DNA from: Nitrososphaeraceae archaeon
GTDB taxonomy: Archaea; Thermoproteota; Nitrososphaeria; Nitrososphaerales; Nitrososphaeraceae
Assembly: GCA_025922715.1 (NCBI GenBank)
Contig: JAICHH010000008.1
Coordinates: 1-24,078, forward strand
Reading direction: 5' to 3'
DNA: 24,078 nucleotides
This document shows positions 1-6,144 of this stretch, piece by piece. The notes under the pieces were generated by a model. The model saw only the letters and a list, made by a program, of their open reading frames with translations. It was not told the DNA's origin and did not search any database. A program made the translations under genes and the position numbers. How positions within the stretch are numbered: position 1 is the stretch's first letter; every line of letters begins with the position of its first letter.

Positions 1-236
1 ATAACCAAATCTTCATTAGCAATTTCATCTGAACAGATTAATAATAATGAGATGTAAAGGTGTCGTTCATATAATTCTGTTATTAATTGTTCAATATCTT
101 TTTGTAATACATTGATATCTAATCTTAATATTATTGATTTATCGTTATCTCTAAGTATTTCATACTTCCAACTATAAAATTCAGAATCTTTATCATGGAA
201 TTTGTATTTGATATAGTCTAAATTTTCTTTATTCAT
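1..236 (-). CDS. Hypothetical protein, 3' end beyond the left edge
   Basis: An open frame begins with ATG at 236 (minus strand) and stays open to the window edge, giving at least 78 residues starting MNKENLDYIKYKFHDKD. The visible part is charged and probably alpha-helical after residue 40 (VLQKDIEQLITELYERHLYISLLLICSDE). I do not recognise the family. Its start lies inside the end of the upstream gene (8-base overlap, ATGAATAA containing the upstream stop), so the two are very likely co-transcribed and translationally coupled. No membrane segment or metal motif is seen in the visible part. Confidence 0.6.
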   Translation of the reverse strand, partial: MNKENLDYIKYKFHDKDSEFYSWKYEILRDNDKSIILRLDINVLQKDIEQLITELYERHLYISLLLICSDEIANEDLV

Positions 237-684
237 TTTTCTTGTTGTTGATAACGAATTTCTCTTTTTCTTGTTGAATTAAAGGAATGATTTTTTCCAT
301 TATTATTTTATCAAAATCATATTGATCAAAATCCATAGTTAAAATCAAATAATAATTTTCATTGATCGGAATCAAACACCTGCTCAGTTTTTGATATCTT
401 CCAAGTGCATAACTTAATTTTCCTATTTTTGGTTCAAATTTAGTCCTTGTTTTTTGTCTAATTATTGTATTTATTGCAGATTCCTGGTTCTCTTCTTTAG
501 TAAGAAGTGATTCAAATCCTTCTCTTCTATTTTGTTCATTTATAATATTACCATCTTGATCTGTTATAGCAACCCATCTTATAGATTTGTCAGAATTTAA
601 TACACTTTGGGTAAAAGCATAAAGGAATTTGGTAGTAGTATTATCAAATTCATCATCATTATCATCATTTCTTCTTTCCGACAT
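229..684 (-). CDS. DUF6659-like / roadblock-like small protein
   Basis: This is a 151-aa soluble protein with an acidic Asn/Asp-rich N-terminus (residues 1-15). The core runs 'IRWVAITDQDGNII' (about 35-48), then 'TRTKFEPKIGKLSYALGRY' (about 79-97), then 'CLIPINENYYLILTMD' (about 103-118). This pattern of a strand with self-identification (a D-x-D/N-G turn), a central R-rich helix, and two C-terminal strands resembles the thaumarchaeal DUF6659 group, which appears to have a profilin/roadblock-like fold. The assignment is from memory of the pattern and is not certain. No enzymatic motif is visible. The start is ATG 684 and the gene overlaps the next minus-strand gene by 8 bases, so both probably form one transcript. 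The function is unknown; a small signalling or adaptor role would be a guess. Confidence 0.6.
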   Translation of the reverse strand: MSERRNDDNDDEFDNTTTKFLYAFTQSVLNSDKSIRWVAITDQDGNIINEQNRREGFESLLTKEENQESAINTIIRQKTRTKFEPKIGKLSYALGRYQKLSRCLIPINENYYLILTMDFDQYDFDKIIMEKIIPLIQQEKEKFVINNKKNE

Positions 685-897
685 ATTTGTATATATTTAA
701 TAAGTAAATTTCGATTGTAATAAAAGATATCTTTTACTATTATAGTTAGTTAAAAAGTTAACTAGAAAGAAATAAAATTTAATTCTGGATTTTAAATTAT
801 TATTTATTTTCTAACAATGAATCAATTTTCTTAAAAGAATTTTGTTAATTAACAAAGTTAATCAAATAATAAATAAAATAAATATTTATAAAGAAAG

Positions 898-1071
898 ATG
901 ACAAAGGCAAAAAAGAAATTATCTTCCATGATTAAAAACGATAATATAAAATCAAAGATAATGCCTTATAGTTTTTCATTGTTATCACTCGGTTTTATTG
1001 TTTATATATTAATAAGTACAATCAATTACTATATGTCCAAATATGTGTTATTTCTATTGAACATCATTTAA
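898..1071 (+). CDS. Small single-TM protein (57 aa)
   Basis: The frame ATG 898 to TAA 1069-1071 encodes 57 residues. A strongly basic N-terminus (MTKAKKKLSSMIKNDNIKSK) precedes a hydrophobic stretch at about 27-41 (SLLSLGFIVYILIST) and a second moderately hydrophobic tail (YVLFLLNII). This is the layout of a positive-inside membrane micro-protein. A TATA-like AT tract (866-890) lies just upstream. No homologue is recognised. Short AT-rich frames arise by chance, but the ordered basic-then-hydrophobic pattern argues mildly for a real gene. Confidence 0.35.
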   Translation: MTKAKKKLSSMIKNDNIKSKIMPYSFSLLSLGFIVYILISTINYYMSKYVLFLLNII

Positions 1072-1248
1072 TATGATTATTTTTTCTACTTTGTAAATGT
1101 TCTTTTAAACTTAATTCAAAAAATTGGATATATTTAAACTATCTAAATAATTGAGAGATTACAAATAGAGATAATAGAAAATTTAATACAATTAATCCAA
1201 TTAAGATTTATAAAAATACATTCTTTTTCATATTTCCTCTTCTTGATA

Positions 1249-1491
1249 TTATGGTATTACAAATATAAAATTGCATTTTCTACACCAATCACCAGGAACT
1301 TTTTTTACTGAATTGAATAATATTTTATCTGCTTTTCTTCTCAATAAAGATCTTCTATCTTGATGCAAATGGTTGTCTTTGCTTCCAAATGGTACCCAGA
1401 TGTCATATTTGGACAAGAGACCTAGAAAGTTTAGCGAGATCTTTCCACAGCCAGAAGCAAGAGAGATAATTATAAGTTGCGTCTGAGGGGA
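1249..1491 (-). pseudogene. Open frame without a start codon, possible gene remnant
   Basis: On the minus strand an 80-codon frame runs from just after a TAG (1492-1494) to TAA (1249-1251) with no ATG or GTG. It reads, in part, LASGCGKISLNFLGLLSKY, DIWVPFGSKDNHLHQDRRS, and VPGDWCRKCNF. The composition (Trp, Cys, His, Gly) is richer than the surrounding AT-biased non-coding DNA, which suggests decayed coding sequence. I cannot assign a family. It lies upstream of the SnoaL-like gene on the opposite strand. A chance frame remains possible. Confidence 0.25.
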
Positions 1492-1499
1492 CTAATTGC

Positions 1500-1510
1500 T
1501 AAATATAATA
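1500..1510 (+). promoter_or_regulatory. TATA box for the SnoaL-like gene
   Basis: TAAATATAATA is centred about 26 nt before ATG 1531, the spacing expected for a leaderless archaeal transcript. Confidence 0.45.
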
Positions 1511-1530
1511 AATAACATTGAGAATGAATA

Positions 1531-2145
1531 ATGAACTTAAGATTTCACATAACATCAGAATTTGGTCCAAAGACCATTTTTCTTATTTCAATAATTGTTG
1601 CATCTTTTCTTCTAGCACTAACTCCAATTTTACAGTTAAATAGCGCAATAGGTGAGACAACAATTGAAAATAATATCAATAAAGCAAGGCAAGTTATTGA
1701 AGCCTTTAATACAGGAAATGTAAGCAATGTTTCTGAATTTATAAGTCCATTATATTTCAATCGTGAATCACAAGTAGATCCAGTTAGAGGAGATCTTAGA
1801 GGACCTGAAGAATTTATTGACACCGTTAAGAATATACGTACTGCTTTTCCTGATCTTCGTCACGAAGAACAGGCAATTATTTCTCAAGATAACATTGTTG
1901 TGTCTATAATAAATTTTACTGGGACTCATACAGGCAACTTCTTTATTCTTCCACCAACTGGAAACAAAATCTCATATGAAGCAGTTCACATATACCAAAT
2001 TGGTGAAGATGGTAAAATCATAGAACATAAAGCAATTCGTGACGATCTTACATTTTTAGCACAACTTGGTGTGATTGAGGCTTCATCACCCGAGTACAAA
2101 CCTTTCTTTCAAGCATTAATTGGCACAACAAATAGTTCTAGATAA
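1531..2145 (+). CDS. SnoaL-like (ester cyclase / NTF2-fold) protein with N-terminal membrane signal
   Basis: A 204-aa protein. Residues 15-38 are a hydrophobic signal peptide or anchor (IFLISIIVASFLLALTPIL) after a short basic start, so the mature part probably lies outside the membrane. Residues 45-190 match the SnoaL-like polyketide cyclase / ester cyclase pattern: an N-terminal helix 'KARQVIEAFNTGNVSNVSEF', 'RGPEEFIDTVKNIRTAFPDLR' near 89-110, a 'FTGTHTGNF' strand, 'PPTGNKISYEAVHIYQI', and a C-terminal 'HKAIRDDLTFLAQLGVI'. These proteins form an NTF2-like cone with a small-molecule pocket, and many have no known substrate. The gene stands alone between gene-poor stretches. An exported SnoaL-like protein is somewhat unusual, and its reaction cannot be named. 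Confidence 0.75.
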   Translation: MNLRFHITSEFGPKTIFLISIIVASFLLALTPILQLNSAIGETTIENNINKARQVIEAFNTGNVSNVSEFISPLYFNRESQVDPVRGDLRGPEEFIDTVKNIRTAFPDLRHEEQAIISQDNIVVSIINFTGTHTGNFFILPPTGNKISYEAVHIYQIGEDGKIIEHKAIRDDLTFLAQLGVIEASSPEYKPFFQALIGTTNSSR

Positions 2146-2241
2146 GTATCAAGAAGCAACAGCCTTTTCGTTATTTGTTTACTTTTCTTTCCATAACAAT
2201 TATAGAAAAAGAAATTATGTATAATCCCATGAAGAGAAGTA

Positions 2242-2266
2242 ATGGGTTCAAATCCCATCACCCTCC
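2242..2266 (+). pseudogene. tRNA 3'-end fragment (T arm plus acceptor strand), candidate attachment-site scar
   Basis: The sequence holds a perfect T arm: stem ATGGG (2242-2246), loop TTCAAAT (2247-2253), stem CCCAT (2254-2258). It is followed by a 7-nt acceptor 3' strand CACCCTC (2259-2265) and C at position 73. No partner GAGGGTG, D arm or anticodon arm is present upstream, so this is not a whole tRNA gene. C73 in archaea points to tRNA-His, though that is tentative. Such 3' tRNA pieces are typical scars of tyrosine-integrase elements that insert into tRNA genes. In that model the element lies to the left and intact chromosome continues to the right. Confidence 0.6.
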
Positions 2267-2684
2267 ATAATAATTATGGATTTTCAGTCATACAAGTAAA
2301 ACATTGAGTCTTATCTGTATCTGTCTTAAAACTGTACATCTAACTACTATTGATAATAGTTTTTGTTACTTATAAAATGTGTTAAATTTTTGTATAGTTT
2401 TACTAAATAAACTAATCTAAACTAAAAAAGTAAAAAATTGTATTATCCATTTCATTATTATAAAAATTAAATTTCATCAAGGAAATAATTATTTGAGAGT
2501 TTAATCAATAGAAAGATTGTAATTATTGCAATCCATAATGAAGGCAATAAGAAAGATGTAAATTATTCCTGAATGATATCCTGCTTTTACTACAACTAAA
2601 GAAAGTTTACCTTTAGCCATTGACATTACTGTATTTTAGAATCTTGGGAGATAAATTTAATTCTCGTTATTATTTCTCATTAAA
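2267..2684. other. Gene-poor stretch after the tRNA fragment
   Basis: No convincing gene is visible. The best frame is on the minus strand, 2626-2501 (41 aa, MSMAKGKLSLVVVKAGYHSG then a hydrophobic IIYIFLIAFIM). It has an ATG and a stop but no recognised family; it may be a micro-protein or chance. The rest is AT-rich with scattered stops in all frames. Confidence 0.4.
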
Positions 2685-2839
2685 TTAACCTACACCACTT
2701 GGCCTTTTATGTTCGACATACTCTAATTTCTTATGTTCTTCCTTTATATCTACAGTATCGAACAAAAGTCCACATATTTCACAGGGAACTTTAGGAATTT
2801 ACTTTTAGCGTTGGTGGATGCCTCAGATGCCACTGCCAT
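2685..2839 (-). pseudogene. Micro C2H2 zinc-finger gene broken by a one-base frameshift
   Basis: From ATG 2839 (minus) the frame reads MAVASEASTNAKSK and then leaves the family frame. The next frame, open from 2798 to TAA 2685, reads IPKVPCEICGLLFDTVDIK and ends HKKLEYVEHKRPSGVG. Restoring a single A in the A-run at about 2799-2803 joins them into one 51-aa protein, M...KSKIPKVPCEICG...RPSGVG. The motif is C-x2-C-x12-H-x7-H, a zinc-finger shape. A similar but intact 33-aa protein lies at 5122-5223 on the same strand. Either this is a real pseudogene or a homopolymer indel in the sequence. A different reading of the same DNA (2750-2935, starting MLSFLNFFYIFF) is probably a shadow. Confidence 0.6.
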
Positions 2840-3053
2840 AATAACAGCTGCTATCTTAATAATACTTTTGAATTGTAAAGCATTTAACAAACAAATTAAG
2901 AAAAAAATATAAAAGAAATTTAAAAATGAAAGCATAAAAAATTTCTATATATAATACTTTCCAAATGTTTATATTTTCTTTTATTATTGTGTAGATTTAC
3001 TATCTAAATGGATTCTATTGAAAGCCATAGGAACAGCAAAAGAAGATTTTGAA

Positions 3054-3428
3054 ATGTTCGACAAAGATAAAAACAAAAAAGCAAAAAAGGCAGTAATAGC
3101 GTCTCAGAAAGAAGACCCTATTCATATTCTTGATTTAGATGATGGCGAATTTGCTTTTATGGAATGGTTAAATTCAGAAAATAAAACATCTTCTAAAAAT
3201 CATATTATACTTAAAAAGTATGAAAAAGCTAAAGAATGTATTTTAAATGATAATACCATACATTCTTATATAAAAGTAAAATTAAATGATGGTGCTCCTT
3301 TCTGTACCTATTGTCAAGATGATAGTTGTGCACATGTAGGATTTACAATATGTGTAATGCAATTATTTGAAAGAAAGGGAATTTTGATAGGCGAAGATGA
3401 AAGTATACTGGATTTACTAAAAGATTAA
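3054..3428 (+). CDS. Small protein with C-terminal CxxC...CxH putative zinc motif (paralogue A)
   Basis: From ATG 3054 this gives 124 aa; a TTG at 3018 would add 12 residues, but the ATG has a purine-rich AAAAGAAGA ahead and a better fit to its paralogue. The N-terminus is Lys-rich. The middle holds 'DGEFAFMEWLNSENK', and the end carries 'LNDGAPFCTYCQDDSCAHVGF', with likely metal ligands in C-x2-C-x5-C-x-H, followed by 'ICVMQLFERKG' and an acidic tail. The paralogue at 5631-5948 shares DG-PFCT-C--D-CAH-GF-IC and an upstream E-x(3)-WL segment. I do not recognise a named family; a SWIM-like or zinc-ribbon-like fold is inference. A TATA-like CTATATATAATAC lies at 2944-2956. The neighbours are decayed genes. 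Confidence 0.65.
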   Translation: MFDKDKNKKAKKAVIASQKEDPIHILDLDDGEFAFMEWLNSENKTSSKNHIILKKYEKAKECILNDNTIHSYIKVKLNDGAPFCTYCQDDSCAHVGFTICVMQLFERKGILIGEDESILDLLKD

Positions 3429-4328
3429 AGGTATCGTTACTGACAATGATTTTATTGAGAGAACTTTAGCATATAGACATAAACCACAACCTAAGTACAT
3501 TGTATAATGATACTTTGGTAAAAATGAATCTATTATGATAAACGACAAAATACCTATAGAATTTCTCTTTTTCTAAAATGGAAATCGACTTGATTGAGAA
3601 AAACAAAATTTCTCATATAAAATATGTCAAAATTGTGTCTGATGACGATAGAACCTTATAAAGTATATTAAATTGAAAAATGTCTTTCTAGATTTTCTTA
3701 ACTTTATCATATCAGATGAAATTCAAACTTTAAAAATGATTGGGATATATAAGATTTGAAGAACAAGGATATGCATTCTTACGAAAAACAGAAATTCTTT
3801 ATACTAGTACAATTTCCGACAATATGAACAAGATAAAAGTAAATCCTTGTTATTTAATTAATAAATATTATGAATTTCCATAATATTATGATCCCTTGTT
3901 ATAATAACCTTAACTAAAAATATTAATTAAGTTGTAATTTCATGACAATTATAATGATTTATTAAATTAGGCTAATTACTTGAGATTAAATATTTAATTA
4001 AGGTAATATGGTAGGATCATAATAATATTGATATTCATAACAAATTTATATTTTCGTTACTATGAGCTTTGTTTTATATCCATCAAGTTTAACAACGATG
4101 TTTTCAAATGATGAAAAACAAGAATTTAAGAGTTGCCAACAGAATTTACAAGAAGCAGTCAACCTAATAATAAGAAAAATCTAGTAAAAGTAAATAATTT
4201 TCCTTTGTGAGCAGAATATAACTTTTATTATTAAGTTAAAAATTCAGTAGAACTCAGAAGAGTGATTAATATAAATATCTTTGGGTTATTAAGGATAAAG
4301 ATAATAAGTTAAAAAACAATCAAAAGAT
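3429..4328. other. 900-bp stretch of broken short frames around an inverted-repeat element
   Basis: No intact gene longer than about 40 codons is visible. On the plus strand 3578-3661 reads MEIDLIEKNKISHIKYVKIV...DRTL and stops. The adjacent frame (about 3659-3760) continues KYIKLKNVFLDFLNFIIS with no start, so the two could be one frameshifted gene of unknown family. A 40-codon frame at 4062-4184 (MSFVLYPSSLTTMFSNDEKQ...) has ATG and TAG but no recognised homologue. The inverted-repeat element at 3868-4040 is listed separately. A TATA-like ATTAATATAAAT (4266-4277) probably serves the next gene. Confidence 0.4.
3868..4040. repeat. 173-bp element with 27-bp terminal inverted repeats (MITE-like)
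   Basis: The left end 3868-3894 and the reverse complement of 4014-4040 match at 24 of 27 positions without gaps. Both start TTATGAAT and end ATTATGATCC. Further inside, CCTTAACTAAA (about 3908) mirrors CCTTAATTAAA on the other arm. The centre (about 120 bp) has no coding frame. No clear target-site duplication is visible at the outer edges. It could be a non-autonomous mobile element or a long hairpin. Confidence 0.5.
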
Positions 4329-4589
4329 ATGGACGAAAATTTAATCGAAAGAAAAAAAAGATTAGAGAAAGAATTAGATAGTAAAGTATCCAATGATTAT
4401 CAAGAATTCATAAACAAATCAAATGATTTTTTGCAACAATCAAGAGAAAATACTAAAAAATATTATCAAGATTTACTTTCTAGAGAATTAGATTCAATGG
4501 AAAATGCTATAAAATCGGGAAGTACATTACAAGCAATGAGTCATAGACTAACAGCAAATGTTTATGAATCAATTCTTCAGAATACATAG
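4329..4589 (+). CDS. Small charged helical (coiled-coil-like) protein, 86 aa
   Basis: ATG 4329 to TAG 4587-4589 encodes a highly charged, Cys-free protein. Residues 1-60 are dense in Lys, Glu, Asp and Gln with leucine/isoleucine spacing (ERKKRLEKELDSKVSNDYQ, then NDFLQQSRENTKKYY), which suggests a long helix or coiled coil. The last part 'GSTLQAMSHRLTANVYESIL' is a second predicted helix. No family is recognised and no membrane segment is present. A TATA-like box at 4266-4277 would give a leader of about 30 nt. It stands alone between decayed stretches, so a role cannot be inferred from context. Confidence 0.6.
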   Translation: MDENLIERKKRLEKELDSKVSNDYQEFINKSNDFLQQSRENTKKYYQDLLSRELDSMENAIKSGSTLQAMSHRLTANVYESILQNT

Positions 4590-5121
4590 TAGTATGTGAT
4601 TTTTTATATATAATTATAATGTCACAGTAAATTTGTAGGTTAATTATAACCAATCATTTATCTTTCATTCTCTACAATCGACCAGATGATTTATCTCTTG
4701 AAAGGAGTTAAAGAAAACATTGGTGAAGGTAAAAATTTAGAATATCATATTAGATCTCATAAAGCTTATAATAAATAAGATGCTCCACTTACAAATTGAA
4801 ACATTACAATGGGTTCTAAATAAGCAAAAAAGAATAGTTTAGAATCTCTAAAACAAATATTAAATTTAATAATAGACAGATTAGAATTTGTATTGAAAGT
4901 AGCAAGAGATATAGAAAAAACTAACAAAAGTGTCTAACAATTAGAAATATTTGTAAAATTGCAGAATTGTAATAAATTTGGATTTGTTAAGAAGAACAAG
5001 AAAAGAAGATAATATATCTCCATTTTTCTAATATTGAAACAATAGTCAAACAAACAGAACAATGTTCTAATTTCGAAAGCAGTTCTTCAAAGAATAAAAT
5101 CTATTGATACGTCTAGATAGA
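4590..5121. other. Gene-poor stretch with broken frames
   Basis: Besides the interrupted frame at 4809-4937, only a 30-codon frame (4686-4778, MIYLLKGVKENIGEGKNLEY...) is seen. Neither has a recognised family. Stops are frequent in all frames. Confidence 0.4.
4809..4937 (+). pseudogene. Short helical ORF interrupted by an in-frame TAA
   Basis: ATG 4809 reads MGSK, then TAA (4821-4823), then continues in the same frame AKKNSLESLKQILNLIIDRL and EFVLKVARDIEKTNKSV to TAA 4935-4937. The second part is amphipathic and looks like real coding sequence. A single C-to-T change (CAA to TAA) would explain the interruption. Family unknown. There is no start codon after the stop in frame apart from a late TTG. 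Confidence 0.35.
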
Positions 5122-5223
5122 TTAACCTACTACATGTTGAAATTCAAAATGTTCTTTTCTTTCTTCTCTTGTAATAAAGTTGAGTCGGCATACAGGACAT
5201 TCTATTATAGAATTTGATGACAT
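5122..5223 (-). CDS. Micro C2H2 zinc-finger protein (33 aa)
   Basis: ATG 5223 to TAA 5122-5124 encodes 33 residues made almost wholly of one classical finger: CPVCRLNF...ERKEHFEFQH, that is C-x2-C-x12-H-x4-H, with the hydrophobic Phe and the charged helix expected of the fold. It ends VVG, similar to the SGVG end of the frameshifted relative at 2685-2839. Single-finger proteins of this size are plausible nucleic-acid or protein binders in archaea. The specific role is unknown. It lies between a decayed stretch and a DUF72 remnant. Confidence 0.6.
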   Translation of the reverse strand: MSSNSIIECPVCRLNFITREERKEHFEFQHVVG

Positions 5224-5334
5224 ACTATAATTACACATTAGCTATTAATATAGTTTGACTAATTCAAATGGTAACTTTTTGATAAAGTTTTATTTCGTTT
5301 CTGACGTAGTGATCAAACTTTTCGCTTAACATTT

Positions 5335-5457
5335 CTATGGCGTTAGAACCTCATAATAAACAAGAAGGTCAAGCATTCCTGTTTTATTATCTTTAGGATA
5401 GAATGGTCCTTTCCATCCATCGTAACTCCATCCTGAACAACCTAGATAATACTCCAA
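5335..5457 (-). pseudogene. DUF72 family N-terminal remnant
   Basis: A frame from a possible TTG at 5457 (minus) to TAG 5335-5337 reads LEYYLGCSGWSYDGWKGPFY and then PKDNKTGMLDLLVYYEVLTP. The 'GCSGWSYxxWxGPFYP' block is the diagnostic N-terminus of DUF72 (YecE-like, TIM-barrel) proteins, which are normally 240-300 aa. Here only about 40 residues remain before a stop, and the following 110 bases do not continue the family. It is therefore a truncated remnant. DUF72 proteins have no firmly established reaction. The flanking 5224-5334 and 5458-5600 contain nothing else recognisable. Confidence 0.7.
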
Positions 5458-5630
5458 TATCTTATTTTAACCTAAGAAAGCAAAAACTTTTCAACATACA
5501 ACTAACTATTTAATAGTTATTATGATTTCAAAGGATACTTTGAAATAGTAGGTCTAATAATATAACGATAATAAATTGTATAAATTTCAATTCTTTCTAA
5601 TTGAAAGAAAAAGAGAGGAACAATAAATTA

Positions 5631-5948
5631 ATGCCGATAGTATCCAAAACTAAAAGCGTCTACAACTCTGGTCTATTTGAAATTAAAAACAACAACTTAG
5701 AAGAAGGTATAGAATGTTTTAGTCAATGGTTGTCAATTGAAGAAGGAAATAGTGAAGATAATAACAAGAATGTTCAATTAACCCTTATCGTATTTGAAAA
5801 GAAGAATAACAAGTTGTTACTTCATGATAATCTTCAGAATTCGGATATTGAAATTCTTTTCACCGATGGCGTCCCATTCTGTACTTTATGCCGTACTGAT
5901 GATTGTGCGCATACAGGTTTTGCTATATGTGCAATACAAAATCTTTAA
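5631..5948 (+). CDS. Small protein with CxxC...CxH putative zinc motif (paralogue B)
   Basis: ATG 5631 gives 105 aa; a TTG at 5601 is in frame, but a purine-rich GAGAGGA sits about 13 nt before the ATG. The C-terminus 'TDGVPFCTLCRTDDCAHTGF' plus 'AICAIQ' repeats the C-x2-C-x5-C-x-H pattern of the protein at 3054-3428, and 'GIECFSQWLSIEE' matches its 'EFAFMEWLNSENK'. Between these, the two diverge. This copy stops just after the motif (IQNL), about 18 residues earlier than copy A, so its C-terminus may be truncated. Family unnamed to me. It faces the nuclease-like gene (convergent) across an AT palindrome. Confidence 0.6.
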   Translation: MPIVSKTKSVYNSGLFEIKNNNLEEGIECFSQWLSIEEGNSEDNNKNVQLTLIVFEKKNNKLLLHDNLQNSDIEILFTDGVPFCTLCRTDDCAHTGFAICAIQNL

Positions 5949-6114
5949 AATACTGTAAATATTAATGAATTAAAAAATTAGGATGATCAGTGAGGTAGAT
6001 ATTTAAATAATAATAAAAAATTGAATCAATTTCCAAACAAATATACTTATAAAATCTAAATTACCAATTTTATAAAATATGTGGCCTTTTATTATAAATA
6101 TAAGTTATATTATA

Positions 6115-6141
6115 ATTATAAATTATTAAATAATTTATAAT
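6115..6141. repeat. Perfect 27-bp AT palindrome between convergent genes
   Basis: ATTATAAATTATT, one central A, then AATAATTTATAAT: 13-bp arms with no mismatch. It lies between the stops of paralogue B (plus) and the nuclease-like gene (minus), where it could form a weak bidirectional hairpin. All-A/T composition means chance is not excluded. Confidence 0.35.
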
Positions 6142-6144
6142 ATA

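Noticed and set aside
2147..2300. Split or permuted tRNA instead of a fragment
   Set aside because: No 5' half with GAGGGTG or a D arm lies immediately before or after, and no pairing leader is evident. A 3' scar is the simpler explanation, although a distant split half cannot be excluded.
2750..2935. Minus-strand ORF starting MLSFLNFFYIFFLICLL
   Set aside because: It overlaps the zinc-finger family frame, and its hydrophobic start comes from AT-rich DNA. The zinc-finger reading with one restored base is far more protein-like.
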